From NCBI RefSeq assembly GCF_016859285.1, contig NC_053402.1, forward strand, positions 8,918,031 through 8,982,030: 64,000 nt of DNA. The letters run 5' to 3'. This document shows positions 26,301 through 34,474 of the stretch, one piece after another. The stretch is from Xiphias gladius (taxonomy: Eukaryota > Chordata > Actinopteri > Istiophoriformes > Xiphiidae). A program made the position numbers and the translations under genes. How positions within the stretch are numbered: the first letter of the stretch is position 1; each line of letters begins with the position of its first letter. The notes beneath the pieces are model-generated. The model made no database searches and was not told the DNA's origin. It was given only the letters and a program-made list of their open reading frames with translations.

Positions 26301-28210
26301 AAGCCAACTGTGCATTAATTGTGTGTGTACACATACCTAGGGAGCGTGAGGACTTGGTGTGGAAGTCCTTCTCTCCGATCTTAGAAAGTGTACTGAAGTA
26401 GGCCTCACTTGTTACAGCAAGAGCTGAAACACACACAAATACACACAAATTGAAATGCAGTTTTTTTTTTTCTTTTTTGGCACATTTCATTTCCCAGCCA
26501 TTGAAATATAAAAGCAGGCAAAAAGAGTCATCAATAACAAACAAAAGGGAAATTATTGCATGACTCAAATTTAAATTTCCAAACACACAAACATCTGTGT
26601 GCAATATTCAACTGTGTTGTACAACTTCTGAGACAACAAAATTGCAGTTTAGCATTTAACCAGAAGTGTTAAAAGCTGTAAAGTGCAGATTAATATGCAT
26701 ATGTATAGTGATATATAAATAACAGAGACAGGTACATATCAATGCCCTAAGATATACACATTATGAACAGTATTAACAGTGTGAACAGAGTGAAATGAAT
26801 ACACCAAGATATAGCAGCTCTACTGCAGTTGCTATCTGTTAAGGAGTGTTTGAGAAGTCCTGCCCTTAGACTAAAGTGGATTCCACTTTATAAATAAGTT
26901 TTCCTTAACACCTTAAGGAACACCTTAACACCCACTACTGACGCTGCTTTATTTCCGCTCTACAAAGCCAAAAGGCAGAAACTACAAACAATATCTAGCC
27001 AAAATTATATTCAGAGTAAATTTCGATATCTGTTTTAACATATCAATTGTTAGTCAAACGTACAATTTAAAAGAAAACAGCATGTTAAATATCTTGTACT
27101 ACAAAACACAACAGTGGTTAAGCTACTTTAAATATGAACAGAATTGACTACCTGTTTGAGGAATAGATTTTTTTTAATGCACGAGGAGAATCTAAACATT
27201 ACTACCTTGGCTAGAGCTCATTAACATGTCCTGGAGTTATGGCTCTACTCCGAACACACAGAGGGAGCTTATAGTCTCTGTGCAGGTGGCAACAAGACAC
27301 ATCATAATCTGCATTTTATGTCTGCAAGGCTTTTGGTGCAGGGGTGCTGCTATGAATCAGCTGCTGAAGATATAGCATCAGCGTTCTTGTATTTATTAAA
27401 CCAAACACCTATAATATAATATAATATAATATAATATAATATAATATAATATAATATAATATAATATAATATAATATAATATAATATAATATAATATAAT
27501 ATAATATAATATAATATAATATAATATAATATAATATAATGTGTACAAGCACCACCATTAGAAAAACTGCTTCTGTAGCGGAATTTCATTTGCTTTTTCT
27601 TAAAGGTCTTTCACATTTAATGTATTGCACAGGGATAAAAGGTGATTATGGAGAGGATAATTAAGACATAAAATATAGACGTAATGACTGTACATTCAGG
27701 TTCAAATTAAAAGTTTAAACCCGGTAATGACCTCTTCTTTTTCTCTGAGGACTTATAGCAAATATAAATAGAGGCCACTGTAGAGCGCATCAATAAATCC
27801 AAAACTGTTAAGTCAAGACTATATTTGGCATCCTTAATCCCTGCCTCTGTACATGGAGATCAAATGTAGTTATAGTCCTGTTTGTCTGTTGACAGTGTTG
27901 TCATATCAACCTCTATAGGCCTTGGTTACAAGTCCATAACCAAGGCTATAACAGCACCAGGATATTCCCAAAGCAAATAGACTTTGGAACAAGGCCTAGT
28001 GAAATAGATGCCGGACACCTCCCATATTCTGTGTAACACCATTACCGTCCATTTAGTTTATAGTACTTATAAAGATAGGTGTGTATACCCCTATTCACGG
28101 GTTCTTTCTTTCTTTCTTACCCTTGAAAGCCTGGACATAGCTGTTTCCCAGTGAAACCAACTTCTGCAGGCTCGGGTTGAACTCATACATCAAATTCTGT
28201 GTGGGAAACA

Positions 28211-28304
<94 letters not shown>

Positions 28305-28380
28305 GACTCTGTTAAATTTTAAAGGCCAGAGAAATTTTAAGACCCACCTAAAAATCAATAAGATTCATCTTTAATTCATC

Positions 28381-28413
<33 letters not shown>

Positions 28414-28813
28414 AACACTGGAGCACAGACAAGCTAAGAGTCATATCCCTTGTGTTATCAAGGGAAGCAAATACTCCTTGAGTTTAAAACTGACTTTGTG
28501 AATTCACATCATGTTTGCTTGGCAGAAATTACGTAAAGAGGTTTAACTGAGTTTTACTCCTCTGTAGCAAAGAAAAGTTTCCATGTTCTCCAGAAACTGT
28601 CTCAGTTTCCCAAAGAGTCTCTTGAGAAGAAATCAAAACCCAGGACAGACCACTGTTGCTCGTTAAACTACTCTGGTTATTTATTGCACCCATCTGCCTC
28701 ACAGGTAAGCTTGTTATCTAATTTGAGCCATTGGCCCACACACAGTATCTGTTACTTACCGAGTAAATCCCCAAGGTGGAGCGATGCAACTGATCACTGT
28801 TCAACCTTGACAT
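11311..28813 (-). CDS. baiap2l2: BAI1-associated protein 2-like 2 (Pinkbar), 14 coding exons
   Basis: This is an I-BAR (IMD) adaptor that binds phosphoinositide membranes and actin regulators. In mammals it acts in gut and kidney epithelia and at stereocilia tips of hair cells. Coding exons, in transcript order: 28813-28760, 28196-28121, 26423-26337, 21105-21044, 20933-20862, 20548-20468, 20341-20210, 18767-18669, 16801-16732, 15845-15641, 14795-14739, 14098-13903, 11899-11859, 11392-11311. All have GT-AG borders and matching phases, giving 437 residues (human 529). The IMD is about residues 1-215, starting MSRLNSDQLHRSTLGIYS and including RRYRFLAEKHCG. The SH3 is about 269-322, with RALVAH, NGWLYG and GWFPASYV. 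A run of nine prolines follows near 360. The tail ELFPR-GTNPFATVKLKP ends RSAPILYRR, closely matching the family C-terminus. The SH3 sequence and the human chr22 neighbours favour L2 over BAIAP2 or L1. The linker between IMD and SH3 is short. Confidence 0.95.
12110..12165 (-). repeat. fragment of a retroelement-like tail
   Basis: The string AAGTCAAGTCAATTGATTCA followed by TATAGCGCCAAATCA resembles, in reverse, the tail found at 29838-29900 (GGGCTATATAAATGAAATTC, then ACTTGACTTG). Such tails end several abundant teleost retroelements. This is a short fragment only. Confidence 0.4.
12218..12510 (+). mobile_element. hAT-type MITE, about 293 bp
   Basis: It begins AGGGCTGCAACTAAC and ends with the inverted CACTGCAGCCCT. 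Inside are the typical imperfect palindromic AT-rich arms (TTTTCATT..., TTTGATCATTTAATCC). I recognise this as a very abundant non-autonomous teleost element. It has no coding capacity and sits in the last-but-one intron of baiap2l2's 3' half (between 11899 and 13903). Clear target-site duplications were not visible. Confidence 0.7.
13991..14020 (+). other. G-rich tract encoding the baiap2l2 proline run
   Basis: The plus strand has repeated runs of five to six G separated by A (GGAGGGGGAGGGGGAGGGGG). Read on the minus strand this is the CCC/CCT codon run for nine prolines in exon 12. Four or more G-runs with one-base loops are a canonical G-quadruplex pattern on the template strand. Confidence 0.7.
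15005..15345 (+). repeat. long copy of dispersed repeat family A
   Basis: It contains CATCTCAGCAACTATTGGAC, ACCATGAAATTTTGTGCAGA, CTTCAGCTGTACTTTGTGTT, then a TAGCATAC / CACAGAGCTATAG end. This is the most complete of four copies in the window and lies in baiap2l2 intron 10 (14796-15640). Widespread in teleost genomes as I recall; non-coding. Confidence 0.6.
17075..17690 (+). repeat. old TIR element split by a younger insertion
   Basis: The flanks 17075-17170 (GAGAAATATACTATTTTGCT, then ATATCACTCTCGTGTCTGTA) and 17640-17690 (GCTAGCAGGCGATTAGCTTA) join into the usual order of the teleost TIR element that is also present near 46.9 kb. The middle 17171-17639 is foreign to it and is listed separately. 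The host copy lies in baiap2l2 intron 9-8 (16802-18668). Confidence 0.55.
17171..17639 (+). mobile_element. nested MITE, about 469 bp, CACTGYAAAA ends
   Basis: It starts CACTGCAAAA and ends TTTTTACAGTG, so the ends form an imperfect inverted repeat. Removing it restores the host element's expected AAGTTAC-CTGCTAGCAGG junction. The interior is AT-rich and non-coding. Ends of this kind occur in a hAT-like MITE group of fish. Confidence 0.55.
21430..22000 (-). mobile_element. decayed non-LTR retrotransposon, ORF2 C-terminal part
   Basis: The minus-strand frame at 21709-21996 contains VQDRAMRCFLGLHEMIP, then GDIGCEI and LCNRVINMPDNILTTQMFYW. This is the pattern of the region downstream of reverse transcriptase in fish LINE ORF2 proteins (family consensus roughly VQ-RA-RFFLGVHK...GDMGW...RW-R-MD--RL). 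Further along, near 21480-21530, LRSGILPLAVEM resembles the next conserved LRSG-LPL-VE block, in a different frame. The copy is truncated and frameshifted, and it lies in the same orientation as its host gene. No number of elements or exact family can be assigned without a database. Confidence 0.6.
23857..24603 (+). pseudogene. broken coiled-coil reading frame with 10-residue repeats
   Basis: One plus-strand frame runs from ATG 23857 to TAG 24601. It is interrupted by four in-frame stops: TAA 24193, TAG 24199, TAA 24268 and TAG 24445. The first 70 codons look like a coiled coil (CEIKSLKDENKALKEQVNLL). After that come about fifteen 10-residue units of the type ENKVQKEPEE / ENKVQKEQEE, encoded by a diverged 30-bp minisatellite, and a lysine-rich tail ending KKQKKNRG. 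The stops are single-base changes of CAG/GAA-type codons, as expected for decay of a once-open frame. It sits antisense inside baiap2l2 intron 3. I do not recognise the protein. A non-coding minisatellite that happens to keep a 3-bp register is an alternative. Confidence 0.5.
24617..24790 (+). repeat. C-rich polypyrimidine tract
   Basis: About 170 bp made almost only of C and T with ACCC spacers (CCCCTTTCCCCTTTCTCCC and similar). It directly follows the broken repeat frame. Low-complexity; the proline frames across it are artefacts. Confidence 0.7.
27411..27540 (+). repeat. (ATAAT)26 pentanucleotide array
   Basis: A 130-bp block of 26 identical ATAAT units without a visible interruption, in baiap2l2 intron 2 (26424-28120). 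The YYIIL reading frames it creates are artefacts. Perfect purity over this length suggests recent expansion, or assembly collapse of a longer array. Confidence 0.97.
28215..28301 (+). repeat. (CA)n microsatellite next to a baiap2l2 splice acceptor
   Basis: An 87-bp pure CA run. In the baiap2l2 transcript (minus strand) it is (UG)n and ends about 18 nt before the 3' splice site of exon 2 (CCCACACAG at 28197-28205), taking the place of the usual polypyrimidine tract. Confidence 0.95.
28383..28411 (+). repeat. short (CA)n microsatellite
   Basis: A pure CA run of about 29 bp, upstream of baiap2l2 exon 2 in intron 1 and about 80 bp from the larger CA array. Confidence 0.9.
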
Positions 28814-29149
28814 GTTTCTATCCAGAATAGTGCAACTGTCAATGAAACCTTGAGAGGGTCTGCAGGTCTTAAATCATCCAGCGAATGTACCACAGCTTCA
28901 GAGAGAAAAGCGAGTCAATCGTATTGGACTGGATGTGGAGTTGACGAGAGGAGGCAGCTCAGTGTGGTGGTAATCGACACCACTGTGGCCTGAGAAAGAC
29001 TGGAGTAAATAATTAAACACAGCTCTACCATAAAACAAACTGACATAAGCTGTAAACCCTAACTCTCTGGACTTGTGTGTCTGAGTGCGTGTGTTTCCTA
29101 CATTGAATGAACAGAGATATGTTTTCACACTGAAACATAGAAAATAAAC

Positions 29150-29180
<31 letters not shown>

Positions 29181-29689
29181 ATAACATTTTAAAGAATAAG
29201 CTGGTTATTATTCTAGATTTTTCTTTTTGTCAACAAACCATGTATAAGTGCATAAGTGCCTGGGAATAACCTGCACAGGGAGCCGTGGAGCCAGCATAAA
29301 TCCTGTTTCTGAGGAAAATGTAGGTGAAAAATGAGTCTTCTAAACACATGGAGATATAAAGCACCTGAGTCAGCAATATCTGCTGTATATCTGCAGTAAC
29401 ACTTGTTTTTACATTTCAATACTACTACTAATAATAATAATGTGTGGACAGTGTCCTTGAGTTTTGCCTCTGGTGTGTATGCATAGACTGTCCTCTCTCC
29501 AGATGTTTGTGGGCTGTTATGTGGCTCAGGCCCTTCCTGTTTTGGTGGAAGCTGGAGATTGCTCGAGGAGTTCCTGGATTCATATTCATCATATACTTCA
29601 CAATGCATCTACCTAATATTGTCATTCTTATTTTCTATGTTGGAATTCTGCTATTGTTATTTCAATATATTCGGTATACACATCGCCCA

Positions 29690-29900
29690 ATGCATGTCTG
29701 TCCACCTTGACAAAGGGCTCCCTCCTCTGGTGCTCTTCCTGAGGTTTCTTACTTTCTAACTTTTAAGGGGAGATTTAGGGATTTTTTCTCATCTAAGGAT
29801 AGATGGTGTTACATAGTGTAGAGCTGGTGAAGCCCTTTTAAGGGAGTTTCATTGTTCATGATTTTGGGCTATATAAATGAAATTCACTTGACTTGAATTA
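29690..29900 (+). repeat. degenerate retroelement 3' tail
   Basis: It contains GCTCTTCCTGAGGTTTCTTA, GTGTAGAGCTGGTGAAGCCC and the terminal GGGCTATATAAATGAAATTC followed by ACTTGACTTG. This order matches the 3' tail of an abundant teleost retroelement as I remember it. No open frame remains. Confidence 0.55.
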
Positions 29901-30712
29901 ATATGAAGATGTCACAAAGTGCACTTGTAAATCAAGCAGATTTGGAAATCCATGATTAATAATCCCAATGCTTTAATACAGTAATATCAATAATATTCCT
30001 CATTTTTGATTGGTTGATGCAAAATTTGCAAAAATGTGCTAAAAATCCTATAATCCGTACTTTAATCAGTTTATATGTCAAAATCGTACTTGCATAAACT
30101 GTACGGGGCAAACAAGAAGGAGTGGTTCACATACATTGTAAACAGAAACTGAATAAAACAAATTAATGGAGTGTATCTTGATCTTTCTTTGTAATTTTCA
30201 GTTTTTTTCAAGTGAAAACTGAAGACCTCTGCATCTGTTAAAGAGAAAGACGGGCGAAGAATTGCTCTGCCATATTTACCATGTCTGATCAAAACCATAG
30301 ATGAGTGGAGAAAAGGTTACTGATTTCTTTCCTTACTTCAATCATCATGTTTTGGCACGAATCCCCAACACCCGACCATGGCTGAAATACACACTGCTGT
30401 GCACTGCACTCAGACCCACAGTTCTGATGGATTTATTATTATCAGACTGGGGATTTTTTCTTTCCCTGATAAGTCAGAGTCAGTGAACTCCCCGTGAACT
30501 CCTGGCAGAGAGGTGCAGGTGCCGCATGGATGGTGATGTATTCCTTTTGTGAATGCCTGAAGGAGAGTGTGGTAAGTGTGACATGATTTTATTCTATTTT
30601 ATTTGATGCATATGTGTGAGATAATCCAGACAGGAAGTAAAGAAGAAAACTGCGAAACCTTTGGTTCCCAAGTTATTTGTACAGGGTTTAATAGATTACG
30701 GGCATGGGCCGT

Positions 30713-30727
30713 GGGGGGGGGGGGGGG
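30713..30727 (+). repeat. G15 homopolymer
   Basis: An uninterrupted run of 15 G in an otherwise AT-rich intergenic stretch. Its length may be unreliable in the assembly. Confidence 0.9.
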
Positions 30728-30980
30728 CTTGTACACTAGATGGCAGCATAAACTAACTAGAGACATGACTGGAATTTTAAACAGTTTCACAACACTCGTT
30801 TAAATCTGTCTCGTTCCCTCTTTTTTTATCCCTTCTTTTCTCTTTCTCTTTCTCTTAAACTTTGGTTCAATATTTCAGGTGTGTGAGCACAAACACCCAC
30901 TGTATACTGAAACTTTCTTAAAGCAAAGGGTACATTGTCAACATATTGACGACTGATTGTAACATATTATCAGAGATCAT

Positions 30981-31525
30981 CAGTGGTACAGGAGGTATTC
31001 AGATCATTTACCTGAGTAGAAAGTAACAATACTACAATATAAAAATATTCCATTACAAGTCAATAAAAGTCTTGAATTGGAAATCTTACTTAAGTGAAAC
31101 CACAAATTTATTTTCATAAAGATGTACTAAAGGTACTAAAAGTATTTTATATGCAGCAGAATGTACCCTGTTATCGTTATAATATTATATGTTATATTAC
31201 TGAAATATTATTACTGATGCATTAACACGTAGGTTGAATTTTGAGAACTGGCTACTTTTAACTACTATAAATACTGTTACTGGGTAGTTTTATCCATAAA
31301 AATAATTATATTTTCATTAACTGATCACGTGTTTTATATGTGAACTCTTCATCTGCAATGTAACTTGTAACTACAGCTGTCAGATAAATTGCTGAGGAGG
31401 AGTAAAGAGTACAATATTACCCTGAGGATTGTAGTGGAGTAGAAGTATAAAGCAGCATAACATAGAAGTATTCAAGTACAAGTACCTCAAAAAGTAGCCC
31501 AGTGAATGTACTTTTCAGCGCTGTC
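30981..31525 (+). mobile_element. hAT-type MITE (CAGTGGT family), about 545 bp
   Basis: It begins CAGTGGTACAGGAGGTATTC followed by AGATCATTTACCTGAGTAG. Near the end it has GATTGTAGTGGAGTAGAAGT, ATAAAGCAGCATAA and CAAGTACAAGTACCTCAAAA. This order is the signature of a very common teleost MITE. The right end is degraded (CAGCGCTG instead of CCACCACTG). Non-coding. Confidence 0.65.
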
Positions 31526-31719
31526 AACCATTAGTAGCTCTTTGGTGTAAGGATATATTTTACATTCTCCTGCCACATTGGACCTTTAATCAGTTTATTT
31601 GATATAAACAACACCCAGAGTAATCAGGCACCAGATACTATCAGAAGATGGAAAAACAACATCAATGTATACAAAACAATGATCCTGAAAAGCTTCAATT
31701 TTTCCACATGCCCACATAC

Positions 31720-31723
<4 letters not shown>

Positions 31724-31755
<32 letters not shown>
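31724..31755 (+). repeat. (GT)n microsatellite
   Basis: A 32-bp pure GT run in the baiap2l2/nptxr intergenic region. Confidence 0.9.
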
Positions 31756-31756
<1 letters not shown>

Positions 31757-33000
31757 TAGAGGCAATGCTTTTAAACTTTCGAGCTGCTCTGACCAAATCC
31801 CCAGCACAGATTATGGTTAAAATCGTGTGGAAAATCTGCGCTAGCACAAAAAATAATAATAATTAAAAAAAAATCCCACCAAAGAAAAACTTTAAAGCTC
31901 TATCATCACCCTAGCACACAACATAAAGGTCAAGGGTGACTTGGGTGATAAATTGAGCTGATTGACCTGCTGGCCACAGTTTCTCTCACAGAGGCTTTTA
32001 TAGACATAATAAATAAGCAGTATATCTTGATTATTAACTGGGCAGCAGGGTCAAAAATTCTTCAGCCATACTGGCATTTTGATGCACTTGTACCCTCTAT
32101 ATTATCAAAGCTCTGTGGACTGAAAAGGGAGCGTGCTTCAGTGTTTAGCAATCATTTAGTGCCAATAAGCGAAAGAAAACATAATTTTATACTTGTGTAC
32201 TTCAATCCCCAAAATGCATTCATGTACAGGCACAGTGTTTACACTTTCATCATCATAAAATAATGAAATAAAATCCCTTTAGAGCCACGAGCAGCACTAT
32301 AATTAACGATGGGACCATTACAGTGACAAGCATGAGGAAAAATAACCACAATAAGAACTCACACTACTGCTGCAAAGCTATTTACAGGCACAAAAAAACA
32401 AAAACAAAAACGCCACTAGTGCCATTTAGTGTAGAAGCTGAACACAGATATTTGGAGTTCAGACATCACTGTTAATCATATGTGAGGATGTGATTGCTCC
32501 GTATTTACTTTTCCCAGGCTCTTGTCCCCATTTCTACGGGAGCACTCAGCACCCCTACTTTACTATTCTGTGGTATTCAGTGAAGACTGAGAGCTGGAGC
32601 TATTTTCTGCTGCAGACATGTCGGTTGTCTCATGCCTTCTCCCTCACACATCTTACATTAGAAATCTCAGTGCCTGTGACTTCAAGAAGTCTTATCTTAA
32701 ATCCCCCTTGTTACTTGTGTGAGAATGCTCATCACACACTAATTTTATACACACGAAAGCTACTTCCCTCACACAGTGAAGATGTTGCCCACACCTTTGT
32801 CTGTGTGTGTGTGTGTTTGTGTGTGAGTGTGTGTGTGTGTCATTTTCTCTCACCGGATCTCTCTCATGCCCACTCATAAATGTATTTTTCAATTGCATGT
32901 GCTCGTGTGTGTGTACATCAAAACTGAGATTATCATGTATTTTTACAGGCAAGCAGGGTTTAATGAAACTCAACAAACAGCACCGGGCATCATGCTCTGC

Positions 33001-33053
<53 letters not shown>
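33001..33053 (+). repeat. (CA)n microsatellite at the left edge of a duplication
   Basis: A pure CA run directly before copy 1 of the tandem duplication. CA-rich sequence also separates the two copies and follows copy 2, which suggests that misalignment at these tracts produced the duplication. Confidence 0.9.
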
Positions 33054-33056
<3 letters not shown>

Positions 33057-33057
33057 C

Positions 33058-33603
33058 ACCCACAAACACACACACATGCACCCCCACTAGGGCCATCTTT
33101 CTGTCATCTCTGCTGCTGCACAGCTGCTCTATGGGGAGAATTGGGGCTGATTTATGGCCATCCACACATCACATTACAGCAGGCCTGTAATGTGATGTGC
33201 GTTGAGCTGGAAAATATTAAACCAAAGGGAGGAAAAACTAATTTTGTGGTTTGATATGCACTGGAGGGGGGTCTGGTGTAGAACTGCATCTTCAGCGAAA
33301 GCTAAAATAAATAAATAAATAAATAGAAGTAGCCTCTTATTTGAGGCTGCATATAGGGAGCCCTTTTAGCACGTGCGGCAACCCATAGGACATAAAACCT
33401 GACGTGTTTTTGAGCAAAAGATGAAATGTCAGATGCTCGAATTTCTTGTCCACAGTAGGAAACCGTGAAGATTACGGTGGCTAAATTCTACCGGGAAAGT
33501 TAGCTCTAGGGCGAGGAGGAAGATAAAACGAAACAAAAAGTGTTCTCTCAGACTGCGAGGAGCAGTCCTATGTGTGTTAATGTCTAACTTCTTCCAAACT
33601 AAC
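33058..33603 (+). repeat. tandem duplication upstream of nptxr, copy 1
   Basis: This 546-bp unit runs from CCCACAAACACACACACATG to CTTCCAAACTAACCCCC and is repeated immediately after itself. It carries a perfect 14-bp inverted repeat with a 7-bp loop (arms 33165-33178 and 33186-33199). Neither this unit nor its partner holds a convincing gene; the small antisense frames present in both copies follow from the duplication. Confidence 0.9.
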
Positions 33604-34128
33604 CCCCACAAACACACACACATGCACCCCCACTAGGGCCATCTTTCTGTCATCTCTGCTGCTGCACAGCTGCTCTATGGGGAGAATTGGGGCTGATTTA
33701 TGGCCATCCACACATCACATTACAGCAGGCCTGTAATGTGATGTGCGTTGAGCTGGAAAATATTAAACCAAAGGGAGGAAAAACTAATTTTGTGGTTTGA
33801 TATGCACTGGAGGGGGGTCTGGTGTAGAACTGCATCTTCAGCGAAAGCTAAAATAAATAATAAAGGCTGCATACAGGGAGCCCTTTTAGCACGTGCGGCA
33901 ACACATAGGACATAAAACCTGACGTGTTTTTGAGCAAAAGATGAAATGTCAGATGCTCGAATTTCTCGTCCACAGTAGGAAACCGTGAAGATTACGGTGG
34001 CTAAATTCTACCGGGAAAGTTAGCTCTAGGGCGAGGAGGAAGATAAAACGAAACAAAAAGTGTTCTCTCAGACTGCGAGGAGCAGTCCTATGTGTGTTAA
34101 TGTCTAACTTCTTCCAAACTAACCCCCC
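33604..34128 (+). repeat. tandem duplication upstream of nptxr, copy 2
   Basis: Nearly identical to copy 1 at an offset of 546 bp. Visible differences are a loss of about 22 bp around the AAAT run and its TAGAAGTAGCCTCTTATTTG neighbour, plus a few substitutions (CATATAGG to CATACAGG, TTCTTG to TTCTCG). It ends at a C14-(CA)n-(CG)n tract about 340 bp before the nptxr start. Confidence 0.9.
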
Positions 34129-34135
34129 CCCCCCC

Positions 34136-34166
<31 letters not shown>

Positions 34167-34167
34167 G
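34123..34167 (+). repeat. C14-(CA)n-(CG)8 compound tract
   Basis: Fourteen C (34123-34136), then alternating CA to 34151, then (CG)8 (34152-34167). It lies about 300 bp upstream of the nptxr initiator. Alternating purine-pyrimidine with CG is the classic Z-DNA-prone pattern. Confidence 0.9.
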
Positions 34168-34215
34168 AAATCTGCTCCAGTATTAACAGGCTGGATTGTG
34201 CCTGGATACGAAGAC

Positions 34216-34436
34216 ATGCGCGCTGAACAGGGGAGGACTGTCTTCTTCTGATGTTTTGTGTTGGCTCCATGATCACTCAATTATGGTGCGGAACTCTCGT
34301 TTTCTAAGCGGCTGTTCTTGTGGAAGAGGGGAAAAGTGAGGAGGGATTTTTCTCCATTCATATGCAGGAAGATAATCTGATACTTTTTCGCTGGTTTGTC
34401 CCCCTTCAGTTTCTTACAGATCAGTGTTATTATTAG
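34216..34436 (+). promoter_or_regulatory. short upstream reading frames in the nptxr leader
   Basis: Four short AUG frames lie before the nptxr start: 34216-34251 (11 codons), 34251-34307 (18), 34283-34339 (18) and 34362-34436 (24). The last ends 34 nt before the CTG initiator. If the transcription start lies upstream of them they would reduce scanning to the main frame. The true 5' end is unknown, and an acceptor-like CCCCCTTCAG at about 34400-34409 could remove them by splicing. Confidence 0.35.
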
Positions 34437-34461
34437 ATTTTTCTAATAATCGATCGCACCC

Positions 34462-34474
34462 GCCGCCACCCTGA
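34462..34474 (+). promoter_or_regulatory. non-AUG (CTG) start site of nptxr in a Kozak context
   Basis: The string GCCGCCACC-CTG-A matches the vertebrate Kozak consensus before the start, with CTG (34471-34473) in place of ATG. The in-frame TAA at 34447-34449 excludes a longer N-terminus. The next in-frame ATG (34504) would cut into the membrane anchor. The residues following CTG ([18 protein letters not shown]) align from the first codon with mammalian NPTXR (MKF-LLAAGM-AF-GAV). As I recall, the mammalian gene is also annotated with CUG initiation. Confidence 0.85.

Larger units (their letters stand above)
21106..26336. other. large baiap2l2 intron 3
   Basis: This 5.2-kb intron separates exon 3 (26337-26423) from exon 4 (21044-21105), both inside the IMD. 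It holds a decayed LINE fragment at 21430-22000 and a plus-strand broken repeat frame at 23857-24603 followed by a C-rich tract, all listed separately. Nothing else gene-like was seen. Confidence 0.7.
28814..34470. other. divergent intergenic region baiap2l2 / nptxr
   Basis: This 5.7-kb stretch must hold the promoters of both genes. Near baiap2l2 it is AT-rich with a (TA)n tract at 29149-29176. It then holds a retroelement tail (29690-29900), a G15 run (30713-30727), a hAT-type MITE (30981-31525), GT and CA arrays, and a tandem duplication (33058-34128) abutting a GC-rich nptxr leader. No protein-coding exon was recognised. Confidence 0.6.

Noticed and set aside
27411..27540. CRISPR-like regular array
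   Set aside because: A plain 5-bp microsatellite with no spacers, in a vertebrate intron.
32692..33190. Long open frames on both strands (157 and 127 codons) across the CA region
   Set aside because: They are driven by CA/GT dinucleotide runs giving CVCV and HTHT peptides. No splice or homology support.
33429..34152. Two nearly identical minus-strand frames starting MCVCLWG / MCVCVWG
   Set aside because: Their similarity comes from the DNA tandem duplication, not from protein constraint. Composition is unremarkable and no partner exons exist.
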